NCBI GenBank assembly: GCA_905235305.1 | Contig: CAJOLC010000025.1 | Coordinates: 1 to 36,020 of the forward strand | Length of the DNA stretch: 36,020 bases | Source of the DNA: an uncultured Bacteroidaceae bacterium | GTDB lineage: Bacteria; Bacteroidota; Bacteroidia; Bacteroidales; Bacteroidaceae | Direction of reading: 5' to 3' | Shown: in pieces, positions 1 to 7,755 of the stretch | Layout of the letters: each line of letters begins with the position of its first letter | Position numbering within the stretch: position 1 is the first letter of the stretch | Translations under genes and position numbers: made by a program | The notes under the pieces: model-generated | Database searches by the model: none | The model's input: only the letters and a program-made list of their open reading frames with translations | Told to the model about the DNA's origin: nothing

Positions 1-1
1 T

Positions 2-109
2 GATTTCACAGATACTCAGCGTATCAATAAGATTGGGAATTTGTTAATGAGAATGAAACGAGACGGAACTATTAAGGTTGACGAAAAGCGTATGTGGCAT
101 CCTGTATAA
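2..109 (+). CDS. C-terminal end of an unrecognised protein (partial)
   Basis: An open frame enters from the left edge and stops at TAA 107-109, leaving 35 residues that include INKIGNLLMRMKRDGTI and end WHPV. The basic helix followed by a short polar turn resembles the end of a winged-helix segment, but 35 residues do not allow a family call. The frame has no start in the window. It is followed directly by a repeat-rich spacer rather than another gene. The reading frame is judged real only because it is open to the edge and ends cleanly before the repeats. Confidence 0.45.
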   Translation, partial: DFTDTQRINKIGNLLMRMKRDGTIKVDEKRMWHPV

Positions 110-254
110 TTTACGCGAGATTAACGTGACTTTTACGTGGAATTTTATGTGAGGTTTTAAGCAGAGATTATAGGGAAGTCCTTTATTTAGGGCATTTTTG
201 GCTTAGAAAATTTACGTGACTTTACGTGAACTTTACGTGAGATTTACGCGACTT
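110..254. repeat. Two clusters of a degenerate 10-12 bp repeat, TTTACGTGA
   Basis: Cluster 1 (110-154) has four imperfect copies: TTTACGCGAGA, TTAACGTGACT, TTTACGTGGAA and TTTTATGTGAGG. Cluster 2 (211-254) has four closer copies starting at 211, 221, 232 and 243, each TTTACGYGA followed by 1-3 variable bases. The period is about one DNA helical turn, so all copies would face the same side of the helix. The clusters lie just after the stop of the partial gene. No open reading frame explains them. Function is unknown. Confidence 0.6.
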
Positions 255-301
255 GACTATATACGAAGAGCGAATAAAGTTACCTGAACATTTGGATATT
301 T

Positions 302-345
302 ACCCGATGATGAGTCACGAAACAGGCGGTGGCTCAGGGTCGGGT
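302..345 (+). other. Large imperfect hairpin, possible terminator or structured RNA
   Basis: ACCCGA (302-307) pairs with TCGGGT (340-345), and TGAGTCAC (311-318) pairs with GTGGCTCA (329-336) with one G-T wobble. The two stems are separated by a symmetric 3x3 internal loop and capped by a 10-base loop. The 3' side is followed by GCTCTTTTAGG, a weak T-run. It could end transcription from the left-edge gene or be a small structured RNA. No protein-coding frame covers it convincingly. Confidence 0.5.
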
Positions 346-516
346 GCTCTTTTAGGCAATTTATAGCAGAACATTGAATTGAGAACGGTTGCCTATATCG
401 TAACCTCGATTTTTCTCAATCCTCTGCATCGCCTTTATACAAAGAAATCCTGCCAATTCTTCCAAAGTTACGGAAAAACTTCAATCGGCCATCACTCTTC
501 TCTCATCTTTTTTTCG

Positions 517-524
517 TACTTTTG
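517..524 (+). promoter_or_regulatory. Bacteroidetes -7 box TACTTTTG
   Basis: Matches TAnnTTTG and lies 28 bases before the chosen start at 553. It falls inside the longer open frame that begins at 379, which argues against the upstream start. No clear TTTG -33 box is visible. Confidence 0.55.
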
Positions 525-552
525 CATATTGGAATCAACAAAGACATCAGAT

Positions 553-1038
553 ATGCGACATCTTTCATTTATCTTAATGGCGTTTTTCGCCGTGAGTGAA
601 GCACTCGCCCAGGCACCTGTCAGGACGACCCTGACGAGCGGCACCGGCCGCGGCGACATAGAAAGTCCGGACATGATCTGCGACGGACGGCTCTCCACAA
701 AATGGTGCATCGACGAGCCCGGCCAGATGCCCTACTCCATCACCCTCGATGCCGGCGAGCAGGTGCCCGCCTCCGAATACCTGTTCGCCACGGGAGACGA
801 CACGCACGACTACCCCGACCGCAACCCCGTATCGTGGCGGGTGAGCGGAAGCAACGACCGGCAGACGTGGACGACCCTCGATGAACAAAGGTACAACCGA
901 CGCCTGGGCGACGAGAACGAGCAGGAGTATCGCTTCCGGATGGCAGCCACGGGCAGCTACCGATACTATCGCTTCGAGTTCCTCAGGATGGCAGGTGGCA
1001 CCAGGCTCCAGCTCAGCGAAGTCAGACTCTTCAGATAA
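553..1038 (+). CDS. Secreted F5/8 type C (discoidin)-like domain protein
   Basis: The protein has 161 residues: a signal peptide (about 1-20, MRHLSFILMAFFAVSEALAQ), then one compact domain. The domain has the discoidin/F5-8C layout: early DGRLSTKW, PYSITLDAG, PVSWRVSGSNDRQTWTTLDEQ, and a closing YRYYRFEFLRMAGGTRLQLSEVRLF. These folds usually bind sugars or cell surfaces (CBM32-like). No catalytic domain is attached, so it is probably a stand-alone secreted binding module. The ATG at 553 is chosen because it begins the signal peptide and sits 28 bases after a promoter box; the open frame extends upstream to a TTG at 379 with no signal-like sequence. Internal GC is much higher than in the spacer before it. 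The ligand cannot be told from the sequence. Confidence 0.75.
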   Translation: MRHLSFILMAFFAVSEALAQAPVRTTLTSGTGRGDIESPDMICDGRLSTKWCIDEPGQMPYSITLDAGEQVPASEYLFATGDDTHDYPDRNPVSWRVSGSNDRQTWTTLDEQRYNRRLGDENEQEYRFRMAATGSYRYYRFEFLRMAGGTRLQLSEVRLFR

Positions 1039-1111
1039 ACAAGTACGCCCGGCAGCCTGCCAAACCCCATCCCTCTGCCTTCGGCACTCCACGCGGCTCG
1101 CCTCTCGACTC

Positions 1112-1129
1112 AACCCAACAGGATGGGTT
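1112..1129. terminator. Small hairpin after the discoidin-like gene
   Basis: AACCCA (1112-1117) and TGGGTT (1124-1129) form a 6-bp stem with a 6-base loop. There is no T-run, so termination is uncertain. Confidence 0.3.
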
Positions 1130-1133
1130 CGTT

Positions 1134-1199
1134 GAATATTCATGATGCTGCAATTGCAGGTTCATGATGCTGCAATTGAATATTCATGATGCTGCAACG
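1134..1199. repeat. Three tandem 22-bp units with core TTCATGATGCTGCAA
   Basis: The 15-base core is perfect at 1139-1153, 1161-1175 and 1183-1197, an exact 22-base spacing. Between cores lies ATTGAATA or ATTGCAGG. The units contain small palindromes (GAATATTC, TCATGA, TGCAATTGCA). The array ends about 30 bases before the -33 box of the HU-like gene, so it could be a set of operator sites. The period equals that of the arrays near 7.8 and 34.3 kb, but the sequence differs. Confidence 0.8.
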
Positions 1200-1227
1200 A
1201 GGTTAACTGCATTAATCTGGAAAAAGA

Positions 1228-1259
1228 TTTGGCAGAGTCGAGTTTTCTTACTACCTTTG
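1228..1259 (+). promoter_or_regulatory. Promoter of the HU-like gene (TTTG -33, TACCTTTG -7)
   Basis: TTTG at 1228-1231 and TACCTTTG at 1252-1259 are 20 bases apart, the usual Bacteroidetes spacing. The ATG follows 26 bases later. Confidence 0.7.
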
Positions 1260-1285
1260 TGCTACAATTCAAAAGTAATGAAACC

Positions 1286-1915
1286 ATGGCTATACAATTT
1301 TCAATCGCAAAACGAGGACTGCTGCCTCACGAGAAAGAACAGCAGGAAGTGAACGGACAGACCAACCTGAAGGACCTGCGGCCTCAGTTGGAATGCAGGG
1401 AAACGGTGGATGTAGTGGAGTTCCAGAGCAGCAACATGCGTCTGCCCTCCATCATGCCGAAGGGCGAGTTGCTGGCTGCCATGAGCACCGTACAACATGT
1501 CTTGCTCCACGAACTTGCCAAGGGCAACGCCGTCTCGCTGCCCGGAATAGGCACATTCCGACTGAACCTGAAGGGAGACATCGAGGTGAAGAACGGCAAC
1601 TTCCACGGCAAAGATGTTCGCGTAGGCGGCCTCAACTTCCGCCCCGACCGCGAGCTGATGAAGGAGATATCTGCCTTCGAGGTGGACCAGGTGCCGTTCG
1701 GCAACGAGTTCCAGGCAGACAGCTCGTCCCTCGCAGAACGCATCCTCGGGCTCTTCAGCCAGCAAAACACCATCACGCACAAGGATGTATCCGTCGCTCT
1801 CGGACAGACCCTGACCCGAAGCCGCATCACGTCCCTGCTCGAGCATCTCGTTGAAGAAGGCCGACTCATACGCGAAGGCAAAGGGGCACAGACGCGGTAT
1901 CGGCTTAAGAATTAA
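1286..1915 (+). CDS. HU-family DNA-binding protein with C-terminal winged-helix-like region
   Basis: The protein has 209 residues. Residues about 1-125 match the Bacteroidetes HU-like family: MAIQFSIAKRG at the start, a helical segment (LLAAMSTVQHVLLHELAKGNAVSLPGIGTFRLNL) equivalent to the HU helix-turn and first strand, then RVGGLNFRPDRELM. This group is usually annotated as nucleoid or regulatory DNA-binding protein. Residues about 150-209 (SLAERILGLFSQQNTITHKDV, LEHLVEEGRLIREGKGAQTRYRL) look like a small winged helix with its wing at the end, giving a possible second DNA contact. The ATG at 1286 is chosen over the upstream in-frame start at 1229 because the TACCTTTG box at 1252-1259 lies between them. 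Three 22-bp repeats sit just upstream and could be autoregulatory sites; that is inference. Confidence 0.8.
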   Translation: MAIQFSIAKRGLLPHEKEQQEVNGQTNLKDLRPQLECRETVDVVEFQSSNMRLPSIMPKGELLAAMSTVQHVLLHELAKGNAVSLPGIGTFRLNLKGDIEVKNGNFHGKDVRVGGLNFRPDRELMKEISAFEVDQVPFGNEFQADSSSLAERILGLFSQQNTITHKDVSVALGQTLTRSRITSLLEHLVEEGRLIREGKGAQTRYRLKN

Positions 1916-1930
1916 GGATGACGGACGGAA

Positions 1931-1990
1931 AATGAAGAATAAAAAACCGCCACAAACCCTGTTGCGGCAGCACATTCTTAATTCTTCATT
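1931..1990. terminator. Inverted repeat with inner GC hairpin after the HU-like gene
   Basis: AATGAAGAAT (1931-1940) and ATTCTTCATT (1981-1990) are perfect 10-bp inverted repeats. Inside, CCGCCAC and GTTGCGG can form an imperfect hairpin. This could end the HU transcript. The right arm is part of a 7-bp-period repeat. Confidence 0.4.
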
Positions 1991-2007
1991 CCTCATTCCT
2001 CATCTCC
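1973..2007. repeat. Heptamer-period repeat, five units
   Basis: CATTCTT, AATTCTT, CATTCCT, CATTCCT and CATCTCC follow in exact 7-base register between the HU-like gene and the next promoter. See the finding on heptamer repeats at junctions. Confidence 0.6.
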
Positions 2008-2046
2008 AAGAATAGGGATTTTCCCCTGAACAATTCGCATTTCCCC

Positions 2047-2077
2047 TTGGCTATGACATGAACATGCCATACCTTTG
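2047..2077 (+). promoter_or_regulatory. Promoter (TTGG -33, TACCTTTG -7) of the lipoprotein gene
   Basis: TACCTTTG at 2070-2077 lies 19 bases after TTGG at 2047-2050. The ATG is 30 bases downstream. Confidence 0.65.
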
Positions 2078-2107
2078 CATCAGACAGACAACTAAAAAAA
2101 CACAAAT

Positions 2108-2743
2108 ATGAAACACTTCATGATACACGGCGACAGCAAGGCAAAGACCTTTTGCATCGCATCTCTCATCTTCGTGGCAGCAGTCCTTTCGTTCTCTTCC
2201 TGCATAGACCTCGATGACACCAACAAGTCCATTGTGCTCTCAGGCGAGTGGAGAGGAGACTTCGGCATGTTCTATGACTACAAAGACAACTACGGAAGGA
2301 TCTATACCTTCGAATCCTACGACACCTACCTCACCTTTACTCCAGCCTATTCCTATGCACGCTATGGCAGAGGAACACAGGTGGACTACTACGCACAAGG
2401 GCCTTATGAATTCCAATACTACAAGTTCAGTTGGGAAATAAATAACGGGGCAATCTTCCTCACCTATGATTACGACTCGCAACTCAACACGCTAATCACC
2501 AAATATAGCATAACTAACGACTACTTCTCGGGCACCTTCTCCGAAACCGGAACAACGTTCCGCATGAGAAAACTGGTAGATTACTACAACTGGGCACCGT
2601 ATGTGAACAACTATGGCTACTGGTATCGCGACGGCTGGGACTACGATTATCCATACTACGCTCCTGCAACCCGCAGCGAAGACAACGCGCCTGCCGACAC
2701 CACGGCAACAGCAGGCGAGGTCCTCAGAAGAGGCAGAAGATGA
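2108..2743 (+). CDS. Tyr-rich predicted lipoprotein, family not recognised
   Basis: The protein has 211 residues. The N-terminus has a hydrophobic stretch (about 15-31) ending FSSC, a Bacteroidetes-style lipobox with the acylated cysteine near residue 32, followed by acidic IDLDD, a pattern often seen in surface-exposed lipoproteins. The body is rich in Tyr and aromatic residues (SGEWRGDFGMFYDY, YDTYLTFTPAYSYARYGRG), followed by WEINNGAIFLTYD and FSGTF. This alternation of strands resembles small beta-barrel lipocalin-like lipoproteins, but I cannot name a family. The tail after residue 185 is low-complexity and ends in RRGRR. It has its own promoter and is followed by a serine hydrolase 61 bases downstream, possibly co-transcribed. 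Confidence 0.7.
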   Translation: MKHFMIHGDSKAKTFCIASLIFVAAVLSFSSCIDLDDTNKSIVLSGEWRGDFGMFYDYKDNYGRIYTFESYDTYLTFTPAYSYARYGRGTQVDYYAQGPYEFQYYKFSWEINNGAIFLTYDYDSQLNTLITKYSITNDYFSGTFSETGTTFRMRKLVDYYNWAPYVNNYGYWYRDGWDYDYPYYAPATRSEDNAPADTTATAGEVLRRGRR

Positions 2744-2804
2744 ACTGGAGTACTGAAATCTTACACTACGCTTTAGTGACTGTTGATTAACTCCCCTGGC
2801 ATCT

Positions 2805-4151
2805 ATGAAGAAACTTCTACGCTTTGTCGCCATTGCACTCGTCCTTGCCACCATCGGCGGATGTGTCTACCTGAACAGCTTGATGCCCATCATCACGGGC
2901 TACGCCGCTAAGAATCTGGCCTCGGCAGTGTTCGTGTCGGGGCGAGAGGCAAGTGAGGTCGAGGCTCTCGACCTGAATTTCTCCATCATCCGATACACAA
3001 GAAACACGGTAGACTATGAGAAGAAGACCGTCACAAGCCGCCTGCTCTGGGGCAAATCCACAGCCGCCTACCGCGAAGGACGCGGCGTGACATTGCTGCG
3101 AGGCACGGATGGCGACCCATCGGACGAGCTGTACTTCCCCAAAAGCCTACTTGAAGAGATGCAGGCTCAGCAGGATTCCATGCCAAAGGCACTGCTGCCC
3201 GTGGGCGACTCAGCCACGCTGGAAAGGCTTACGCCCATTGCAAAGGCATTCGTCCAAGAACGTTCCTACGGCGGACATCCCTTTGCTTTCGTGGTCCTGA
3301 AGGAGGGGAAAGTGGTGGCCGAAAGCTACGACGAAGGCATAGGTCCCGACACGAAACTGCTCAGCTGGAGTATGGCGAAGAGCTTCACAAATGCCCTCGT
3401 CGGCATCATGACAAGGGATGGTCTTGTCAGCATCCACACTCCGATGGACATCCCAGAATGGCAAGGCGACGGACGCAAAAGCATCACCCTGCATGACCTC
3501 ATGCAGATGCAAAGCGGACTAAAGTGGGACGAAGACTACGGAGCCCGCTCTGATGTCAACGTCATGCTCCATTGCGAACGCGACATGGGACGCTTCGCCC
3601 TCTCGAAACCACTTGAGTTCGAGCCCGGCAGCCACTGGCAATACTCCAGCGGCAGCACTAACATCGTCATGCGCTACCTGCGTAGCCGCTTCCCTTCCAA
3701 CGATGATTTCCTTCACTACATGCATACCCAGCTCTTTCTTCCGCTTGGTATCTATGACGAAGTATTCGAGGAGGACATGAGCGGCACACCTTTGGGATCG
3801 TCGTATCTCTACGTCACAGCCATGGACTACGCACGCTTCGGACAGATGTATCTCGACGATGGATGCGTCCACGGAACGAGAGTCTTGCCCGAAGGATGGG
3901 TAGATTATACGCACACGCCCGCTGCCAACAGTGGCGACGAATACGGCGCTTACTTCTGGCTCAACCTTTGTGGAGAGTTTCCCGATGCGCCGATGGATAT
4001 GTTCTACTGCGCCGGCCACGACGGACAGAACATTTTCATCCTGCCGTCGCAGCAGCTCGTGATTGTCATCCTCGGCTATTCTCCCAAGCCAGCAGGTGTC
4101 ATTGACTTCAATACTCTCCTCAGAGACATCATCGGCCAAACGCAGGGCTGA
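2805..4151 (+). CDS. Serine hydrolase of the beta-lactamase / class C penicillin-binding fold
   Basis: The protein has 448 residues. An N-terminal hydrophobic segment ends in IGGC at residues 17-20, a plausible lipobox, so it is likely anchored in the envelope. The catalytic domain shows the three family motifs: SMAK at 189-192 (nucleophile Ser189, Lys192), YSS at 280-282 (in place of YxN) and HDG at 405-407 (in place of KTG). This set is typical of esterase or amidase members such as 6-aminohexanoate-dimer hydrolase-like enzymes rather than true beta-lactamases. The substrate cannot be deduced. The gene follows the lipoprotein gene by 61 bases without an obvious promoter of its own. Its 3' end faces the POT transporter gene convergently. 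Confidence 0.85.
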   Translation: MKKLLRFVAIALVLATIGGCVYLNSLMPIITGYAAKNLASAVFVSGREASEVEALDLNFSIIRYTRNTVDYEKKTVTSRLLWGKSTAAYREGRGVTLLRGTDGDPSDELYFPKSLLEEMQAQQDSMPKALLPVGDSATLERLTPIAKAFVQERSYGGHPFAFVVLKEGKVVAESYDEGIGPDTKLLSWSMAKSFTNALVGIMTRDGLVSIHTPMDIPEWQGDGRKSITLHDLMQMQSGLKWDEDYGARSDVNVMLHCERDMGRFALSKPLEFEPGSHWQYSSGSTNIVMRYLRSRFPSNDDFLHYMHTQLFLPLGIYDEVFEEDMSGTPLGSSYLYVTAMDYARFGQMYLDDGCVHGTRVLPEGWVDYTHTPAANSGDEYGAYFWLNLCGEFPDAPMDMFYCAGHDGQNIFILPSQQLVIVILGYSPKPAGVIDFNTLLRDIIGQTQG

Positions 4152-4190
4152 GAGCCTCACCCCTGCGCTCTTCTGAAGGAGAGGGAGTCA

Positions 4191-4218
4191 ACCTTTCACC
4201 TCTTAACCTTTTAATCTT
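4191..4218. repeat. Heptamer-period repeat, four units
   Basis: ACCTTTC, ACCTCTT, AACCTTT and TAATCTT in 7-base register lie between the convergent serine hydrolase and transporter genes, ending beside the transporter stop codon. Confidence 0.5.
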
Positions 4219-4219
4219 T

Positions 4220-5725
4220 TTATGCCACCTTGTTCAACTTCTTGATAACTGAGAAGATGAAGAGCGCTGCAAGCAGGCAGATGCCCATCAAGGTTGCCCA
4301 TACAATCCACAACGGCATGTCCCACATGTGACCAGGGATGCTGACGAGCTTGTTGCCGAGAGCCGTTGCTACGAACCATCCGCCCATCATCATGCCCTTA
4401 TACTTCGGAGGTGCGACCTTCGTAACGAACGAGATGCCGATGGGTGAAAGCAGCAGCTCGGCAAAGGTCAGTATGAGATAAGTGCTGACAAGCAGGTTAG
4501 GAGTCACGTCGGCAACGTGGTTGGGGTGGTCGGTTGCAGGCAGACCGAAGCTGCTGACCGTCATCAAGAGATACGCACAGGCAGCAACCAACATACCGAG
4601 ACCAATCTTCACCGGTGCCTTTGGCTCTTTGCCTTTCCTTCCTAACCAACCAAACAAGGCAATGCTGACAGGCGTCAAAGCCACAACAAAGCAGGGGTTG
4701 AACTGCTGGAAGATAGGTGCATCGACGGTGACAACGTCACCAGACGTCTGCACATAATTGTATCCGAGAATGGCAGCAGGACAGATGATGAGCAAGGCAT
4801 TTATAACTTTCGACTTTGAACTGCCGCCGCTAATCAGTCCGCAGACACCATAGACGATGAGGATGCACCATATAAGGTTCACCACATTGAACTCCATACC
4901 TGTGACGCCTATTGCAGAGCGTGCCGTAAACTCATCTGCAAACCATGTCAAGGTCAAGCCGTTTTGATGGAACGCCATCCAGAAGAAGATGACGACGGCA
5001 AACACAAGGCAGAGGCAAACAATGCGCTCTTTCGTCTCGGCAGGCGACATTTCCTCGACCTTCTCCTCAGCCTTGGCAGCCTTGTCCTTCTTGATAGTGA
5101 GTACCTGCTTATAGGTGTTCCTTCCCAAGAAATATATAAGGATAGAGGCAATAACCGACACGCAAGCGACGGCAAAAGCAAAGTGATAGCTGTCGGCCTT
5201 GCTATAGCCGAGGGATGTCTGCGCCCAGTCCATAATCTTGATAGCAGCTGTCGGAGCAAACAAGGCACCGACATTGATGGCCATATAGAAGAGTGAGAAG
5301 CCTGAATCACGCTTGTCGGCAAACTCGGGAGCATTGTAGAGGTCGCCCACCATGACCTGAAGGTTGCCCTTGAAGAGGCCGGTGCCGAGGCTGACGAGCA
5401 ACAGGGCTGCGCCCATAGCGGCGATAGCAACTGTGCCTCCACCAAGGCGAACTGAGAGCAAGAGATAGCCCAGGAACATAATCAGGATGCCGATGACGAC
5501 CATCTTACTATAGCCCCAACGGTCAGCGGCCATGCCTCCGATAAGGGGAAGGAAGTAGACGGCAGTCAGGAACCATGTGTAAATCTCGCTCGCAGTACCT
5601 GCAGCAAAGCCGAAATTCTCACCAAGGAAAAGTGCAAAGACAGCGAGCATCGTGTAGTAGCCGAAGCGTTCGCCGGTGTTGGCAAGGGCAAGTGTCCACA
5701 AGCCTTTTGGTTGACCTTCAAACAT
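4220..5725 (-). CDS. POT/PTR2-family peptide MFS transporter
   Basis: The protein has 501 residues with about 12-14 membrane segments. It moves di- or tripeptides (or related solutes) across the inner membrane, normally with protons. Family signs: NTGERFGYY at 16-24 in helix 1, AADRWGYSKMV in the first cytoplasmic loop region, GTGLFKGNLQVMVGDLY in helix 4 and the FSLFYMAINVGALFAP stretch of helix 5. In the family motif ExxER the first Glu is replaced by Asn16 while Glu19-Arg20 remain, as I recall for the Bacteroidales branch. A lysine- and glutamate-rich loop lies near the middle. It has its own promoter at 5758-5765 and is divergent from the SulP gene. Confidence 0.88.
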   Translation of the reverse strand: MFEGQPKGLWTLALANTGERFGYYTMLAVFALFLGENFGFAAGTASEIYTWFLTAVYFLPLIGGMAADRWGYSKMVVIGILIMFLGYLLLSVRLGGGTVAIAAMGAALLLVSLGTGLFKGNLQVMVGDLYNAPEFADKRDSGFSLFYMAINVGALFAPTAAIKIMDWAQTSLGYSKADSYHFAFAVACVSVIASILIYFLGRNTYKQVLTIKKDKAAKAEEKVEEMSPAETKERIVCLCLVFAVVIFFWMAFHQNGLTLTWFADEFTARSAIGVTGMEFNVVNLIWCILIVYGVCGLISGGSSKSKVINALLIICPAAILGYNYVQTSGDVVTVDAPIFQQFNPCFVVALTPVSIALFGWLGRKGKEPKAPVKIGLGMLVAACAYLLMTVSSFGLPATDHPNHVADVTPNLLVSTYLILTFAELLLSPIGISFVTKVAPPKYKGMMMGGWFVATALGNKLVSIPGHMWDMPLWIVWATLMGICLLAALFIFSVIKKLNKVA

Positions 5726-5757
5726 AATTTAGTTGATTTAAGTTAATAATTTGCCGA

Positions 5758-5765
5758 CAAAGATA
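5758..5765 (-). promoter_or_regulatory. -7 box TATCTTTG of the peptide transporter
   Basis: On the minus strand TATCTTTG lies 32 bases before the transporter start, within the divergent spacer shared with the SulP gene. Confidence 0.6.
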
Positions 5766-5771
5766 CGAAAA

Positions 5772-5806
5772 AATGAAGAATGACGAGTGATGAATGAAGA
5801 ATTATT
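5772..5806. repeat. Heptamer-period repeat, five units
   Basis: AATGAAG, AATGACG, AGTGATG, AATGAAG and AATTATT follow in exact 7-base register between the two divergent promoters. Confidence 0.55.
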
Positions 5807-5808
5807 TC

Positions 5809-5816
5809 TACTTTTG
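5809..5816 (+). promoter_or_regulatory. -7 box TACTTTTG of the SulP gene
   Basis: Matches TAnnTTTG, 19 bases before the ATG at 5836. It lies inside the longer open frame from 5794, ruling against that start. Confidence 0.6.
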
Positions 5817-5835
5817 CAGCTCAAAAAGAACAGAA

Positions 5836-7569
5836 ATGAAAGGATTGACACCAAGAATCGTTAGCTGTCTCAGGAGTTACAACCGTGAGACGTTTATGAA
5901 AGACCTCATGGCCGGCATCATCGTCGGCATTGTTGCCTTGCCCTTGGCTATAGCGTTTGGCATCGCAAGCGGCGTAACTCCGGAGAAAGGCATCGTGACT
6001 GCCATCGTAGCAGGATTCATCATCTCGCTGCTCGGCGGCACTAAAGTTCAGATAGGCGGCCCGACGGGTGCCTTCATTGTTATCATCTATGGCATCGTCA
6101 ACAATCCTGAATATGGGCTGCAGGGCTTGCTCATCGCCACCATTCTGGCAGGCGTGATACTCATCGCCCTTGGTGCCTTCCGCCTGGGAGTCGTCATAAA
6201 GTTCATTCCTTATCCTATAATAATAGGCTTCACGGCTGGTATCGCGCTGACCATCTTCACGACGCAGATCAGCGATGTCCTCGGCTTGACGCAGACAGCC
6301 GTGAGTGCCTCGGGCGAAGTCATCCGCATTCCGTTGAAGACGCCGGGCGACTTCGTCGGCAAATGGATATGCTACGCCAAGAACATCGGCACGTTCAATC
6401 TGTGGAACTTTCTGGTCTCCATCGGTTCCCTCCTCGTCATCATCTTCTCTCCGAAAGTGTTGAAGAAGGTGCCGGGACTGAACAAGATACCCGGTTCCCT
6501 GTGGGGCATCCTGCTCGGCACCGTGGCTGTGCTCATCCTGAAACAGCAGGGCATTGCCGGCATCGACACCATCGGCGACCGCTTCCACATCCAATCCCAA
6601 CTGCCGGACATGGTCGTGCCGAAGATAACCTTTGAACTTATCCAGCAACTCATGCCGGTTGCCTTCACGATAGCCATCCTCGGAGCCATCGAAAGCCTGC
6701 TTTCCGCGACCGTGGCCGACGGCGTTATCAGCGACAAGCACGACTCGAACATGGAACTCATCGCACAAGGCGTGGCCAACATGGTGACGCCGCTCTTCGG
6801 AGGCATACCCGCCACGGGAGCCATCGCCCGCACTATGACGAACATCAACAACGGCGGCCGCACACCCGTGGCAGGCATCATCCATGCCATCGTCCTGCTG
6901 CTCATCCTGCTGATTCTCATGCCCTATGCCGAATACATTCCCATGGCATCGCTGGCAGCCGTGCTTCTCGTCGTGAGCTACAACATGAGCGGCTGGCGCG
7001 CCATCCGCGGACTTCTGAAGAACCCGAAGAGCGACGTCATCGTGCTCTGCGTGACCTTCTTCCTGACGGTCGTCTTCGACCTCACCATCGCCATTGAGGT
7101 CGGACTCGTCCTTGCCTGCGCCCTCTTCATGAAGCGCATCATGGAGACGACCGAAATCTCTGTCATCAAGGACGAAATCGACTTGAGCGATGCCACGGAC
7201 ATGGCTGTGGGCGACGAGCACTTGACGATTCCCGATGGCTGTGCCGTCTATGAGATCAACGGCCCGTATTTCTTCGGCATCGCCAACAAGTTTGATGACC
7301 TCATGGCAAACATCGGGCATGAGAAACCCCGCGTTCGCATCATCCGCATGAGGAAGGTGCCATTCATCGACTCAACCGGCATTCATAACCTGCAGACGCT
7401 AATCAACATGAACCACGAGGAGGGCATACATGTCATCCTCTCGGGCGTGAATCCCAAGGTCCACAGCCAGCTCGAGAAGGCCCGCTTCTACGACCTCATG
7501 GACAGCGACCACATTTGTCCGCACATCGACGTAGCCCTCGCAAAGGCTCGCGAATTCCTTGGAAAGTAG
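5836..7569 (+). CDS. SulP-family inorganic anion transporter with STAS domain
   Basis: The protein has 577 residues from the chosen ATG. Residues about 20-430 form the SulP membrane domain with 12-14 segments; DLMAGIIVGIVALPLAIAFGIASG near the start and GGTKVQIGGPTGAFIVII are family hallmarks. The C-terminal part (about 465-577) is a cytoplasmic STAS domain with the DSTG loop at 512-515, the regulatory phosphorylation loop of anti-sigma-antagonist relatives. SulP proteins carry sulfate, bicarbonate or dicarboxylates; the substrate cannot be chosen here, and no carbonic anhydrase or sulfur gene lies beside it. The upstream start at 5794 is rejected because the promoter overlaps it. A hairpin and a 22-bp array follow the gene. 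Confidence 0.92.
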   Translation: MKGLTPRIVSCLRSYNRETFMKDLMAGIIVGIVALPLAIAFGIASGVTPEKGIVTAIVAGFIISLLGGTKVQIGGPTGAFIVIIYGIVNNPEYGLQGLLIATILAGVILIALGAFRLGVVIKFIPYPIIIGFTAGIALTIFTTQISDVLGLTQTAVSASGEVIRIPLKTPGDFVGKWICYAKNIGTFNLWNFLVSIGSLLVIIFSPKVLKKVPGLNKIPGSLWGILLGTVAVLILKQQGIAGIDTIGDRFHIQSQLPDMVVPKITFELIQQLMPVAFTIAILGAIESLLSATVADGVISDKHDSNMELIAQGVANMVTPLFGGIPATGAIARTMTNINNGGRTPVAGIIHAIVLLLILLILMPYAEYIPMASLAAVLLVVSYNMSGWRAIRGLLKNPKSDVIVLCVTFFLTVVFDLTIAIEVGLVLACALFMKRIMETTEISVIKDEIDLSDATDMAVGDEHLTIPDGCAVYEINGPYFFGIANKFDDLMANIGHEKPRVRIIRMRKVPFIDSTGIHNLQTLINMNHEEGIHVILSGVNPKVHSQLEKARFYDLMDSDHICPHIDVALAKAREFLGK

Positions 7570-7599
7570 TCGCACGGCACAGGACTTCTGGTGCAAGCA

Positions 7600-7625
7600 G
7601 CAGAGGCCTCCGTCACGGCCTCTGC
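7600..7625 (+). terminator. 9-bp hairpin after the SulP gene
   Basis: GCAGAGGCC (7600-7608) and GGCCTCTGC (7617-7625) form a perfect stem with an 8-base loop, 31 bases after the SulP stop. There is no T-run, so this may be a processing or Rho-related structure instead. Confidence 0.5.
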
Positions 7626-7755
7626 ACCCGGTCCCGACAACGTCCGCAGGCCTTTGCCCTACCCTGCCGGCAACCCTGCTTATAAGTTTCATCCTCGTTA
7701 ATAACCCGCGCGTTCATAGGTGCCAGGCCGACATTTATAAACGAAAGGGGCTTGC

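Noticed and set aside
303-345. Hammerhead-ribozyme-like letters (TGATGAG ... CGAAAC) in the left-edge hairpin
   Set aside because: The core C of CTGATGA is an A here, and there is no proper stem II between the two core strands. The alternative long hairpin explains the region better.
5821-7320. 499-residue antisense open frame under the SulP gene
   Set aside because: Rich in His, Asp and Arg with no recognisable domain; a by-product of GC-rich third positions in the real gene.
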